NCBI GenBank assembly: GCA_964563105.1
Contig: CAZLXM010000004.1
Location: 1 to 64,000, forward strand
Reading direction: 5' to 3'
DNA: 64,000 nucleotides
Source of the DNA: CAYVTV01 sp964563105
GTDB lineage: Bacteria > Bacteroidota > Bacteroidia > Bacteroidales > GCA-2748055
The stretch's first letter is position 1, and the number at the start of each line of letters is the position of its first letter. Shown piece by piece: positions 28,244-38,500 of this stretch. A program made the translations under genes and the position numbers. The notes beneath the pieces were generated by a model that did not search any database, was not told where the DNA came from, and was given only the letters and a program-made list of their open reading frames with translations.

Positions 28244-29497
28244 TTAATCTTCCGGATTCATTACCTGCCCGGTAAAAAGCAGAGTATTTGTTGTACGTTC
28301 CCGTATTGCAAAGAAAAATGATTTGTCAATAACGAATTCACGTGGCTGCGGATTAACACTTGTGTATGCTATCCCGATTGTTGTTACTGCAGCAGCTTCA
28401 GTTCCTTCTTCATCAACATCAACAAATGTATTCTGCTTGACAAAGCTTACAAAAATTGATGCGTCAGAAATACCTGACAGATTTGCCTGAAAAGGTATAA
28501 AAGCATCAACCATTCCCATGCTTTGTAACTGGTCATTTAGTATTTTTTCGTAAGTGAATTTAAATTTCGGCATTAAAACTTTAAATTTTTTAAACTCATT
28601 AATCATGTCAAATTCAGATGTAAGCTGACTCCAGGATTGGGGTGTGAATGAAGGATAAAATTCCCTGAGACTCTCTTCCGGAACAATTACAATCATAGTG
28701 AAATTGGTACGTCCATAAGGCATTTCCACTGCTTTGAAATTGCTGCCATAATAAATCTTTGTGCCTGCCTCGCTGCTCATTGTTTTGACATTCAGCGAAC
28801 TGCCCCTATCAGGGTAAAAAGGGCGATCCTGTGTAAGAGATTTATCAAACTGATAAGTCCAGTCACCATTAAAATAAAGGGCATTCATTAAAAACATAAC
28901 TGCTGCAGGATCAATTCTGTCTAAAACTTTTGGAATTTTTCCATTCGTATTATCATTTGCCCATTTGTTAATTGTGGTTAATGCTGAGGGGCCTGCGAAG
29001 TTTAATGCATCAATGGCAGCTTTATAATCCTCTCTCATTGTTGCAAGAAATGGAGGTTTAACGTTGAATCCCTCTTTATAAAAAATTGCATTTGCCAAAG
29101 CAAACTTCACTTTGGGATCAGCATCTAATAATTGGCTGACAAGACTTTTATAAGCTTCATTAATCTCACTGATACTCATTCCGGCCGGATAGGAAAGAGC
29201 TCCCTGTAACTGGGTATAAGTATCTCCGTCGCAACCATTAAGTAACATTGTAAGTGCAGTACTTGCACTAAGAGGTGAAAGCATGAAGTTTTGATCTTCT
29301 TCTTCGGCAACTTTTGTGAAAAGTGTTATACCAAATTCATTACTACTTTGGATAGCCCGGGTTGCAATACTGGTCAGTGTTATTTCTTTTGGAGTTAATA
29401 AGGAGGGTTCAGGATCGATATCGTATTCATTTGAGCATGAACTTATAAATGCAAATAAAGCTAATCCTCCTAGAAAAAATAATGTATTGTTTTTCAT
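28244..29497 (-). CDS. Serpin family protease inhibitor, lipoprotein
   Basis: 417 residues, full serpin length. The N terminus has a lipobox (FISSC, residues 17-21). Serpin hallmarks: NFMLSPLSASTALTMLLNG (breach/shutter region), NALYFNGDW, and the reactive-loop hinge EEGTEAAAVT, whose small residues mark a true inhibitor. Counting from the hinge Gly as P15, P1-P1' would be Thr-Ser, with Tyr at P2; this is approximate because the loop is one residue longer than in alpha-1-antitrypsin. It presumably protects the cell surface from foreign serine or cysteine proteases. It is a single gene with no clear partner. Confidence 0.92.
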   Translation of the reverse strand: MKNNTLFFLGGLALFAFISSCSNEYDIDPEPSLLTPKEITLTSIATRAIQSSNEFGITLFTKVAEEEDQNFMLSPLSASTALTMLLNGCDGDTYTQLQGALSYPAGMSISEINEAYKSLVSQLLDADPKVKFALANAIFYKEGFNVKPPFLATMREDYKAAIDALNFAGPSALTTINKWANDNTNGKIPKVLDRIDPAAVMFLMNALYFNGDWTYQFDKSLTQDRPFYPDRGSSLNVKTMSSEAGTKIYYGSNFKAVEMPYGRTNFTMIVIVPEESLREFYPSFTPQSWSQLTSEFDMINEFKKFKVLMPKFKFTYEKILNDQLQSMGMVDAFIPFQANLSGISDASIFVSFVKQNTFVDVDEEGTEAAAVTTIGIAYTSVNPQPREFVIDKSFFFAIRERTTNTLLFTGQVMNPED

Positions 29498-29792
29498 AAT
29501 ATAATTAATTTAAAATTTAATTTTCATATGTGAGCTATAACTATATTACGTATAAAACCTTTAAAACGCTGCAAAGCTTAAAACGATCAATATGGGATGG
29601 CTAATGAAAAGAGTGGCTTACAAAGAGTTAAACTTATTATTGATTAAAATTTATACCCTTAGAAAAGGCCGGGATATATTAATAACGGGATTCTGTAATC
29701 AAATTATGAAAAAAAATTCAGTAAATTTGCCGCTTTAATTTAGAAAATAACAGGAGCTTTTAAAAGATTCTTTAAATAAAAAATAAAGTAAT
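29498..29792. other. Divergent intergenic region
   Basis: 295 bp between the leftward serpin and rightward cupin genes. Only one clear promoter element was found (-7 box at 29722-29729, plus strand). No ORF or structured RNA is recognised. Confidence 0.4.
29722..29729 (+). promoter_or_regulatory. Candidate -7 box for the cupin gene
   Basis: TAAATTTG matches TAnnTTTG and lies 64 bp before the ATG at 29793. No clear -33 element is seen at the usual distance. Confidence 0.4.
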
Positions 29793-30131
29793 ATGAAAAT
29801 AATTGACTGGAAAGAACTTGGCATTGAAGAAACCCCGCATAAGGTGGATGTTCGTAAACTTTATGATTACAACAATGCCCAGGTTATGCATATAACACTT
29901 AATCCCGGAGAAACGCTTAAACCTCACATTACACCTGTTGATGTCTTTTTTTATATTCTTGAGGGAGATGTTGATGTACGTGTTGGAAATGAAACTATAA
30001 CTATTGGCTGCGACAAACTGGTTGAAAGCCCGAAAGATATTGTGCACTGTCTGTCGAACAACTCTGAATCTGTAGCACGCATTATGGTTGTAAAGGCACC
30101 AAAGCCGGTTACATCAACGAGGCTGCTCTGA
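29793..30131 (+). CDS. Small cupin domain protein
   Basis: 112 residues, single cupin fold. Motif 1 is seen in NPGETLKPHITPVDVFFYILEGDVDV (His and Glu where metal ligands usually sit) and motif 2 in DKLVESPKDIVHCLSNN (His). Only part of the canonical ligand set is present (H, E, H), so metal binding is uncertain. Its 3' end overlaps by about 20 bp the 3' end of a leftward transposase remnant. No substrate can be assigned. Confidence 0.82.
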   Translation: MKIIDWKELGIEETPHKVDVRKLYDYNNAQVMHITLNPGETLKPHITPVDVFFYILEGDVDVRVGNETITIGCDKLVESPKDIVHCLSNNSESVARIMVVKAPKPVTSTRLL

Positions 30132-30534
30132 GACAGCCCTCCTTTAAAAAGAATTTTAATTGACTTTGTCCGGGTGGCCCATCAACCTGAATTGCATAAG
30201 CTCTCCTTTTACTTCTCAGCGGCCCATAGATGTCCAACATGCTTATAAGGTCGATTCTTACCAGTGAAGCCACTAAGGAAAAGGCTTTCTTTACCGCCGC
30301 CATTTTTTGAATTACCGTTAAAAATAATTGTGCTATCAATGTATACCATATTTGTATAATGGTTAAAAGATGTGTTCCGGTCTTAAATGCCTTGTAATAA
30401 CGGTCACTTTTGAACTTTTTGATCAAACTTTGCATGTTTACAGCTTCCGTCAATTTGAAAATTTGTTTCAAAAAGGGCTGTCCGACAAAACAAATCCCTT
30501 TATCTTTGCTCATATTGTATTTTATTTTTGCCAA
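30109..30534 (-). pseudogene. Internally deleted IS4-family transposase
   Basis: 141 codons. The N-terminal 60 residues (FVGQPFLKQIF, then SDRYYKAFKTGTHLLT) match the DUF4372-type N-terminal domain of IS4 transposases. They run directly into the C-terminal end (IQIWYTLIAQLFLTVIQK, SLVASLVRIDLISMLDIYG). The central catalytic DDE core of about 250-300 residues is absent, so the product cannot transpose. The reading frame is intact across the junction, meaning a precise in-frame deletion. Family call is by resemblance only. Confidence 0.75.
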
Positions 30535-30828
30535 AATATAATTCCGGAAAATGAAAAAAATTAGTCAAAATTAATTTTTTAGAATTTTTAGAAAAAATTC
30601 GAAATAAGAAGCTGAAATACAATCAATTTATGGATAATAAATATTATATTCCATTGATATGGATTTTATGCACAAAAAAGGGAGGAAATTTGTGGCGGGA
30701 AACAATGAAGCCTTTGATATTCAATAGGATTACCTGTATTATTGAGAGCCAGGGCTTACACTAATACGGATAATCCTGTTTTTATACGCGAAAACCATTC
30801 AAAGATGTTGTTTATTTAGCTTAAAGTC

Positions 30829-31896
30829 TTATTTACTTTCTTTATACTCCTTTAATAAAGACTGGAAGATTTCCTTTACACTTGATATTTTTGTTGCCCT
30901 GAATGCATTGGTTCCGGCAAAGGCAAATCCATTTTCAAAATTTCCTTTACGGGCATTTATAAGTGCGATGATAATACAGTAAGGGCTTTTGGAAATATCA
31001 CAGGTCCTGATACATTTAAACGGACATTTTTGGGGTTGTTTCTTCCCTTCTTTCACCTTTTGAATAAATTTTGAAAAAATTGCTCTTCCCGGAAGGCCGA
31101 CAGGGCTCTTTATAATTTCAATATCCTTTTCCCCGGCATCGATATAGGCCTGCTTAAATCCCGGTGAGGCATCACATTCATAGGTGGTTACAAATCTGGT
31201 CGCCATTTGGACCCCTGATGCTCCAAGCTTCATTATTTTACGGATATCCTCACCCGTATAAATTCCTCCTGCTGCGATCAGGGGTATAGACTTATGTTGT
31301 ATTTCTTCAAAAGGTTTCAGTTCATTTATTATCTCCGGAATGATCTTTTCAAGTGAATAATTATTATCCCCGATTTGTTCCTCTTTAAATCCAAGATGCC
31401 CTCCTGCCTTTGGTCCTTCAACAATAACAGCATCGGGCATATAATTGTAATTTGCTTTCCACTTTTCACAAATTATTCTTGTGGCCCTTGCCGACGAAAC
31501 AACAGGTATGAGTTTTGTTTTGCTCCCCTTTTTCAAAAAGGAGGGTAAATCTAGCGGTAAACCTGCTCCGGCAATAATAATATTTACCTTTTCGGAAATT
31601 GAAGTCTTTACCATATCAACATAATTTGTCATGGCAACCATGATGTTAACACCTATTACCCCAAGTGTTTTTTCCCGTGCTTTCCGTATCTCCTCTTTTA
31701 GCCCATGAATGCTGGCTTCGAGATAGTTTTCGGAATAATCTTTATATAGCAGCCCAAGCCCTGCACTTGAAATAACTCCGACACCACCTTCGTTAGCTAC
31801 TGCAGCCGCAAGACCTGACAGCGAAATACCTACCCCCATTCCTCCCTGAATTACAGGAACCGGAATGGTTAAATTTCCGATCTTTAATGCTTTCAT
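30829..31896 (-). CDS. Nitronate monooxygenase-like flavoprotein
   Basis: 355 residues, FMN-binding TIM barrel. Visible: VIQGGMGVGISLSGLAAAVANEGGVGVIS, the VVSSARA strand, IVEGPKAGGHLGF with the conserved catalytic-type His, IAAGGIYTG and the GVQMATRFVTTYECDAS phosphate-binding region. A C-terminal cluster of four Cys (KCPFKCIRTCDISKSPYC) is unlike simple FabK or NMO proteins and could bind a metal or Fe-S cluster. The start at 31896 is preceded by a strong AAGGAGG at 31901-31907, rare in this phylum. It follows the helicase in the same direction. Confidence 0.88.
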   Translation of the reverse strand: MKALKIGNLTIPVPVIQGGMGVGISLSGLAAAVANEGGVGVISSAGLGLLYKDYSENYLEASIHGLKEEIRKAREKTLGVIGVNIMVAMTNYVDMVKTSISEKVNIIIAGAGLPLDLPSFLKKGSKTKLIPVVSSARATRIICEKWKANYNYMPDAVIVEGPKAGGHLGFKEEQIGDNNYSLEKIIPEIINELKPFEEIQHKSIPLIAAGGIYTGEDIRKIMKLGASGVQMATRFVTTYECDASPGFKQAYIDAGEKDIEIIKSPVGLPGRAIFSKFIQKVKEGKKQPQKCPFKCIRTCDISKSPYCIIIALINARKGNFENGFAFAGTNAFRATKISSVKEIFQSLLKEYKESK

Positions 31897-31900
31897 TTTC

Positions 31901-31907
31901 CCTCCTT
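31901..31907 (-). promoter_or_regulatory. Strong Shine-Dalgarno site (AAGGAGG)
   Basis: Perfect AAGGAGG four bases before the ATG at 31896 on the minus strand. It fixes the start of the nitronate monooxygenase-like gene and is unusual here, where most genes lack such a site. Confidence 0.75.
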
Positions 31908-31954
31908 GCTTAAATTCAAACCTGATATATTGTTAAAATCTTTAATATATAATT

Positions 31955-33694
31955 TTAATTATTAATCGTCCTGAAAGTCCCTTTTGATCTTCTTTTTCCA
32001 TTTCTAACACCAGGCCATTTTGCTGGTTTGCTTCCATGAAATTGACTTTTCCCGGGGTTAGTATTCTTTTCCCGGGCAATTTCCACTGAAACTCTTCTGT
32101 CCTTAAACATTGCATTATTCAATGCCCCGATAAGTTCATTTGCAGAATTCGTTTCAATTTCAAAAAAAGAGAAGTTGTTCAATAGGTCTATCCTGCCAAC
32201 AGTTATTTTCTTTCCCCTTGTACTTGAATTTATCAGTGCAATTAGTTGTTCCGGATAAAAACCATCGGATTTGCCCAGATTTATAAACAATCTTTTAAAG
32301 CTATCCTGGTATTTTAGCCTTAAAGCCTTTCTTTCCGTTTTGTAAAGACTGTTTTCTTTGTCTGCAAAAGTTACAACATTATCATCTCCTGTACGATAAT
32401 CATCCAGGAACCTGTCAAACTCAAGAGAAACCACCCTTCTGAGAAGCTCTTCCCGGTCGAGTTTTTCAAGTTTCAGTTTTATTTCAGGTAAGTATTTCTC
32501 AATTTCCTGATGAAAAGTTGAAACTTTCTCAAGCTTATCCACCCAGCCATAAAGCTGTTTTTCGCAAATCTCGCTACCTGTCGGGACTGGAAGTGATTCA
32601 AATGATTTCTTCAACATCCTTTCAATCTTATGCAGGTTATTCTTCTCTTTCGGATGAACAAGCGAAATTGAGATACCTCTCTTGCCAGCTCTACCCGTGC
32701 GTCCTGCCCTGTGAGTGTAAACCCCTGTATCATCCGGCAAACTGAAATTTATCACATGTGTCAGATCTTCCACATCCAATCCGCGTGCTGCAACATCAGT
32801 TGCGACTAGCATTTGCAGTTTCTTTTGTCTGAATTTCTGCATTACAGTGTCACGCTGGGCCTGTGACAGGTCTCCATGCAGTGCATCAGCACTATAATCG
32901 TCATTTAAAAGTTTTGATGCAATTTCCTGAGTTTCCTTTCTTGTTCGGCAAAAAATTATTGCGTAAATATCAGGTTCGAAATCCGCGATTCTTTTCAGCA
33001 CTTTGTACTTATCCTTTTCGTGGACCAGGTAATAATTATGTATTACATTATCCGCTGATGAATTCTTTGTCCCCAGTATGATTTCAGAAGGATTGTCCAT
33101 ATATTTCCTGGCGATCAGGGATATTTCCGGTGACATAGTCGCTGAAAACAGAAATGTCCTTCTTTCCATCGGTACCTCCTGAAGGATTTCATTTATACTG
33201 TCAATAAATCCCATGTTGAGCATTTCATCAGCTTCATCCAATATAACAGTGCGAACATTTTCCAGCTTTACAACTCTTCTTCCTATAAGGTCAATAAGCC
33301 GCCCGGGAGTGGCAACTATAATATGCGTACCTTTCTTCAGCTCTCTTATCTGATTTTCAATACTTGATCCACCATATACCGCAAGTATTTTCAGATTATC
33401 CGTATTTTTTGCATAACTGTAAAGGTCTCCGGTAATCTGAATGCAAAGTTCACGTGTAGGGCAAAGTATAAGTGACTGAGTGATGTTTATTTCACAATTC
33501 GTCGACATAACAAGAGGCAATCCAAAAGCAGCGGTCTTTCCTGTTCCAGTCTGAGCAAGTGCAATAATATCCTTTTTATTGCTGAGGACCAGGGGGATCA
33601 CTTTTTGCTGAACAGGCATAGGTTGTTCAAATCCAAGATCCTTAATTGCCCTAAGGATGCCTGGAGTAAATCCCATTTCTTTAAATTCTATCAT
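31955..33694 (-). CDS. DEAD-box ATP-dependent RNA helicase (DeaD/CsdA/DbpA group)
   Basis: 579 residues, cytoplasmic. Helicase motifs in order: Q motif, AQTGTGKT (I), PTRELCIQ (Ia), TPGRLIDL (Ib), D-E-A-D (II), S-A-T (III), VATDVAARGLD (V), HRAGRTGRAG (VI). After an alpha-helical linker, residues about 480-550 form a DbpA-type RNA-binding domain (FINLGKSDGFYPEQLIALIN, GRIDLLNNFSFFEI). A basic tail follows. Role: remodelling RNA in ribosome assembly or cold adaptation. A -7 box TATCTTTG lies at 33826-33819, giving a leader of about 125 nt. Confidence 0.95.
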   Translation of the reverse strand: MIEFKEMGFTPGILRAIKDLGFEQPMPVQQKVIPLVLSNKKDIIALAQTGTGKTAAFGLPLVMSTNCEINITQSLILCPTRELCIQITGDLYSYAKNTDNLKILAVYGGSSIENQIRELKKGTHIIVATPGRLIDLIGRRVVKLENVRTVILDEADEMLNMGFIDSINEILQEVPMERRTFLFSATMSPEISLIARKYMDNPSEIILGTKNSSADNVIHNYYLVHEKDKYKVLKRIADFEPDIYAIIFCRTRKETQEIASKLLNDDYSADALHGDLSQAQRDTVMQKFRQKKLQMLVATDVAARGLDVEDLTHVINFSLPDDTGVYTHRAGRTGRAGKRGISISLVHPKEKNNLHKIERMLKKSFESLPVPTGSEICEKQLYGWVDKLEKVSTFHQEIEKYLPEIKLKLEKLDREELLRRVVSLEFDRFLDDYRTGDDNVVTFADKENSLYKTERKALRLKYQDSFKRLFINLGKSDGFYPEQLIALINSSTRGKKITVGRIDLLNNFSFFEIETNSANELIGALNNAMFKDRRVSVEIAREKNTNPGKSQFHGSKPAKWPGVRNGKRRSKGTFRTINN

Positions 33695-33818
33695 TTAATT
33701 TGTTTATTGTGTGGCCCCGGGAGCGATTGGTTTATTATCCCGGCTGAAATGAAGTCAAATGCAGACTGGATTAAATGCCTGGTAACGCTACAAGGAAATC
33801 ACTTTGTTAAAAAGACTG

Positions 33819-33826
33819 CAAAGATA
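33819..33826 (-). promoter_or_regulatory. Candidate -7 box for the DEAD-box helicase
   Basis: Minus-strand TATCTTTG, a perfect TAnnTTTG. The predicted 5' leader is about 125 nt; long leaders are common for cold-inducible helicase genes. No good -33 TTG is visible at 19-20 bp. Confidence 0.45.
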
Positions 33827-33924
33827 ATCAAATCATATTCACTTTTAATTTAAAAATTCTGTTAAAATATAAAACTTCAAGAGTGGTATTACCAGAGATA
33901 TGGAAAATGTTTGTGGCAGAAAAT

Positions 33925-33952
33925 AAAAAACCCCTTGAATATCAAGGGGTTT
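33925..33952 (-). terminator. Rho-independent terminator of tRNA-Asp
   Basis: Stem CCCCTTGA (33931-33938) / TCAAGGGG (33942-33949) with a 3-nt loop. On the minus strand it is followed by a run of T (33925-33930). It lies 15 bp beyond the 3' end of the tRNA. Confidence 0.85.
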
Positions 33953-33966
33953 CAAGGATCCCGGGG

Positions 33967-34040
33967 CGGTCTGGACGGGACTCGAACCCGCGGCCCCCGG
34001 CGTGACAGGCCGGTATTCTAACCAACTGAACTACCAGACC
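33967..34040 (-). tRNA. tRNA-Asp (anticodon GTC)
   Basis: 74 nt on the minus strand. Acceptor GGTCTGG / CCAGACC pairs perfectly with discriminator G. The D arm has AGTTGGTTA. The anticodon stem CCGGC/GCCGG encloses loop CTGTCAC, giving anticodon GTC (Asp). The T arm is GCGGG-TTCGAGT-CCCGT. The 3' CCA is not encoded. A -7-like box (TAATTTTG, 34063-34056) and a terminator flank it. Confidence 0.97.
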
Positions 34041-34055
34041 ATTTTAATTGCCCAG

Positions 34056-34063
34056 CAAAATTA
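34056..34063 (-). promoter_or_regulatory. Candidate -7 box for tRNA-Asp
   Basis: Minus-strand TAATTTTG fits TAnnTTTG and ends 16 bp before the tRNA 5' end at 34040. No clear -33 partner is seen. Confidence 0.35.
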
Positions 34064-34140
34064 ATCTTTTTTTTCATAACTTAAAACTTCAGGTGGTTTT
34101 TTTATTTATTATTGTATACTAAAAAATAAGCATTAACTAT

Positions 34141-35262
34141 ATGCCGGTAGAAATTTACAAAGTGGGCAGTAAAAAAGATTTACGCCATTTCATTTATCTT
34201 CCTGAAAAAATCCATATTGATCATAAAAATTGGGTTCATCCATTATATATGGATGAATGGAAATTTTTTAACGGGAAAAAGAACAAGTCTTTTTCCCTTT
34301 GCGAAACAATAATGGCATTAGCATGGAAAAACGGGAAAGTAGTTGGCCGAATTATGGGTATTATAAATCCGGAATATAATAATATCCATAATGAAAAAAA
34401 TGCACGTTTTTGTTTTCTTGATTATTATGAAGATTATGAAACAGGCTGTTCATTAATGATGTTTATTGAAAACTGGGCCAGGGAAAAGGGAATGAAAAAG
34501 CTGATTGGCCCTCTGGCATTCTCTGATAAGGATCCGCAGGGGGTATTGATAGAAGGTTTTGAAGAACGTGTTCTCATTACCATGAATTTTAATTTCCCAT
34601 GGATAAAGGACCATCTTGAGAAAATGGGTTTTAATAAGGAAGTTGACCTTGTTTCATATAAAGCAAAGATTCCTGAAAAAATACCGGAATACATAGAGAA
34701 AGTATACAATCGTACCATACAGGGAAATAATTATAATTTACTCGAATTTAATTCACGTAAATCGTTAAAACCCTGGATAGTGCCAATTTTTCAACTTATC
34801 AATGAAACATATATAGATATATATGGCTTTATTCCAATGACAAAAAAAGAAATGCATGAAATGGCCCGGCGTTATCTTCCCGTATTGAATCCACATTTTA
34901 TTAAAGTAATTACAAATCAGGGCAATGATATTGTTGCTTTTGTTATTGCCATGCCTGAACTTAGTGAAGGTATACGCAAGGCTAAAGGCAGGGTCCTCCC
35001 TTTTGGATGGTATTATATTCTTTCAGAAAGTAAGAAAACACGTCTTCTGACAATGCTTTTGGGGGCAATTAAAGAATCCTGCCGCGGAAAAGGCCTCGAC
35101 ACTATCCTTGGAATGAAAATTTTAGAATCTGCACACAAAAAACAAATGGACTACCTTGACAGCCATCTGATATTGGAATACAACAGCCGGATGCGTGCAG
35201 AATATGAAAGGATAGAAGGACAATTAAACAGAAAATTCAGAATTTATAGGAAAGCAATCTAG
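34141..35262 (+). CDS. GNAT-like acetyltransferase family protein (unassigned)
   Basis: 373 residues, no signal peptide. The N-terminal half has ALAWKNGKVVGRIMGIINPEYN followed by MMFIENWAREKGMKKLIGPLAFSDKD. These are consistent with a GNAT-type beta4/alpha3 arrangement; the C-terminal half (VIAMPELSEGIRKAKG) may be a second, related lobe. Proteins of this length and layout are common and uncharacterised in Bacteroidota. It lies about 100 bp from tRNA-Asp, in the opposite direction. Substrate unknown. Confidence 0.65.
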   Translation: MPVEIYKVGSKKDLRHFIYLPEKIHIDHKNWVHPLYMDEWKFFNGKKNKSFSLCETIMALAWKNGKVVGRIMGIINPEYNNIHNEKNARFCFLDYYEDYETGCSLMMFIENWAREKGMKKLIGPLAFSDKDPQGVLIEGFEERVLITMNFNFPWIKDHLEKMGFNKEVDLVSYKAKIPEKIPEYIEKVYNRTIQGNNYNLLEFNSRKSLKPWIVPIFQLINETYIDIYGFIPMTKKEMHEMARRYLPVLNPHFIKVITNQGNDIVAFVIAMPELSEGIRKAKGRVLPFGWYYILSESKKTRLLTMLLGAIKESCRGKGLDTILGMKILESAHKKQMDYLDSHLILEYNSRMRAEYERIEGQLNRKFRIYRKAI

Positions 35263-35554
35263 TTAATAACAACACATATATTTTTTCCATAAATACAGAT
35301 AGATTTTCTCTTTTACCCGAAAGAAAATTTTGTTAATAATCCTAAAATTTAATGCTTAATAAAATTTTTTTTAAGCAAAATATTTTTCAGTTAAGTATCT
35401 GGATTACAGCTTATAACATGTGGGCGGAAAACTTTTGGCAATAAAGTCTCTTACTGTTGCTTTAAATATTTTGGCATTTAATTTGATTATAATTAACAGG
35501 ATGAATTAAATTGATCCAAAAACGAAGCAATATTTGAAAAAGGAGATAAACAAA
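35263..35554. other. Intergenic region
   Basis: About 290 bp, AT-rich. It contains the Shine-Dalgarno site at 35539-35546 that fixes the next start. No other feature seen. Confidence 0.4.
35539..35546 (+). promoter_or_regulatory. Shine-Dalgarno site deciding the start at 35555
   Basis: AAAGGAGA lies 8 bp before the ATG at 35555. This supports 35555 over the upstream TTG at 35534 as the start of the protease/barrel gene. Confidence 0.65.
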
Positions 35555-38500
35555 ATGAGAAGCTTAATTATAAATCTTAAAAAATATATTTTATCAGAAC
35601 GGACATTGGTCTTCTTTCTCCTCTTTTTTATTCCTTTGCTGGTTAAGTCACAATATTTTGGGAGAAATAAGCCCGCTTACAGTGTTTTCGACTATAAAGT
35701 ATATCAGACACCGAATTTTGATATATATCATTATCTAACTAATGATTCGGTCTTAAATAATCTGGCAAATCGTGCTGAAGAATGGTATAAACATCATCAG
35801 GAAATATTCCGTGACACTATTCATGAAAGAAATCCTATAATTTTTTATCAGAATCACGCAGATTTTCAGCAAACAAATGCTGTTTCAGGTATGATGGAAG
35901 AAAGTACCGGGGGAGTTACAGAAGCTTTAAAACAAAGAGTTGTTCTGCCAATAACCCCTTCTCTCGGCAAAACTGATCATGTACTTGGACATGAATTAGT
36001 ACATGCCTTTCAGTTCAACGCATTAATAAATGATGACTCTTTAAAGTTATCAAATTTAAATAATCTTCCCTTATGGATGATGGAAGGCATGGCTGAGTAC
36101 CTTTCAATTGGAAGTGTGGACCCACATACAGCTATGTGGATGAGGGATGCTGTATTAAAAAATGATATCCCCACTTTGAAGGATATGACCCGCAGTAACA
36201 AATATTTTCCATATCGTTATGGTCAGGCTTTACTGGCAATGATAGGAAAAACCTGGGGCGATTCGGTTATTGTTCCGTTATTCAGGGAAACAGCAATAAA
36301 AGGATATGATAAGGCAGTTAAGTCCGTATTGGATATTGATGAAAAGAAACTTTCAGAATTATGGAGAACTGCTTTGATTGCAAATTACAGTCCATATTTA
36401 ACCGACACAATTGATAATCAAAAAGGGAAACGTATTCTTTTTGAAAAAAATGCGGGCGACATAAATATTTCACCTTCTGTTAGTCCTGATGGTAAATATG
36501 TAGTATTTCTTTCTGAAAAAGATGTTTTCAGTTTAGATTTATTTCTTGCAGATGCCCGTAATGGTAAAATTTTAAGAAAGTTATCCAGCCGGATAAACCA
36601 AAATGAAGTGGATGCATTGAGTTTTATGGAATCATCCGGGACCTGGTCGCCCGACAGCAGATATTTTGCTTTTATAGTATTTTCTGAAGGAAAAAACAAA
36701 CTGGTTATCATGGATGTTCCCGGAAAGAAAGTCACCGAAGAAATCTCTTTACCAGGCCTTCCGGCAATAAGCAATCCTGCCTGGTCACCTGACGGGAAAT
36801 ATATTGCTGTAACAGGAATGAAAAATGGAGTATCCGACCTTTTCCTTTATGAAGTTTATTCGAAAAAATTAATTCAAATAACTGATGATCCTTACTCACA
36901 ATTACAGCCTGCCTGGTCACCGGATGGAAAATATATTGCTTTTGTAACAGACAAACCATTACCGGGGCAGGAGATTAAATTTAAAATGAGCCATCTTAAT
37001 ATTGCTTTAATACAACCTGAAGTTTCTGATTTTGAAGTCCTTCTTCCTTTATTCCCGGGAGCAGCAAATATGAACCCGGTTTATTCGGCTGATGGAAATA
37101 GTATTTATTTTCTGTCAGACAGAGACGGTTTCAGGAATTTATACAGATATAAAATTGAAGATAAAACAATTTGGCAGCAAACTAAATATATGCGGGGAAT
37201 AAGCGGAATTACCTCCTACTCTCCGGCAATATCTCTTGCACGTGAAACCGGAGAAATAGTATATTCATATTATAAAAACGGCAAATACCAGATATTCAAT
37301 GCAAATCCTGAAGATTTCAACGAATTTCAGGTTAATCCCCAGGATGTGGATTTTTCAGCAGCAACCCTGCCACCACTGAATCATATAGATATTAATATTA
37401 TTGATAATTCATTACTTTCCGAATTAAAAAAACCGGATATCCAGGTTGATTCCTTTAAAGATATTCCTTATCGGCCTAAATTCAAACTTGATTATATTAG
37501 CAATGTATCTACCGGGATTTCAACCAGCAGACTGGGAACAGGTATGGCCGGGAGCGTAAGTGCTATTTTCGGGGATATGGTTGGTGACAACCAAATATTT
37601 GCAGCGCTCGCCCTTAATGGTGAAATATATGACTTTGGCGGTCAGGTTGCTTATCTGAATCAAAAAAAGAAAATACGATGGGGAGCAGCACTATCTCATG
37701 TGCCAAACTATTACGGATTTGCAAGCTTATCTCCCGATACCCTTACAATAAATGGTGAACCCTACCCTGTCACAAAAATGAGCTTGGATTATATGAGAAT
37801 GTTTGAAGACAAAGTTGAATTATTTGCTTTCTATCCCCTTTCACAGACACGGCGTTTTGAATTATCCGGGGCACTTGGAAGATACAGTTTCAGATATGAT
37901 CAATATAATACATATTACGATATTTATGGAAGACCAATAGGAGCTGACAGAGATAAACTGGAAGCACCGGATGGATTTAACCTTCATAATATAGAAGGCG
38001 CTTATGTTTTGGATAACAGCAGATTCGGAATTACCGGGCCGATTGACGGAACCAGGTACAGAATCGAGCTAGGAAAATATTTTGGAGAATACGGGCATTT
38101 TTCCACTCTTATTGATTATAGAAAATATATATATCTGAGGCCTTATACTCTGGCATTCAGAACATATAATTATGGGAGGTGGGGAGAAGATTCAGGAAAC
38201 AGTCGATTGTCTCCAATGTATATAGGATATCCTTGGCTTATAAGAGGATATGAAAGAAATGATGCAAGGTTTAATTCTCCACAAAGTAATGGATTAGGAA
38301 TTAACAACTTTTTTGGAAGTAAAATAGCTGTATCCAATATTGAATTCCGGATTCCATTAACAGGCCCTGACAGAGTATCTCTTATTAAATCCAAAATGCT
38401 TTTCATGGACCTTAATTTCTTCATGGATGGAGGAATTGCCTGGAATGAAGGGGACAAACTTGGTAATAACTGGCTAAATCCTTCAAATAATGAGAAAGTC

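Noticed and set aside
30468..30494. GGGCTGTCCGACAAAAC, resembling an IS terminal repeat
   Set aside because: It encodes the conserved G-Q-P-F of the transposase N terminus, and its orientation is wrong for an element end.
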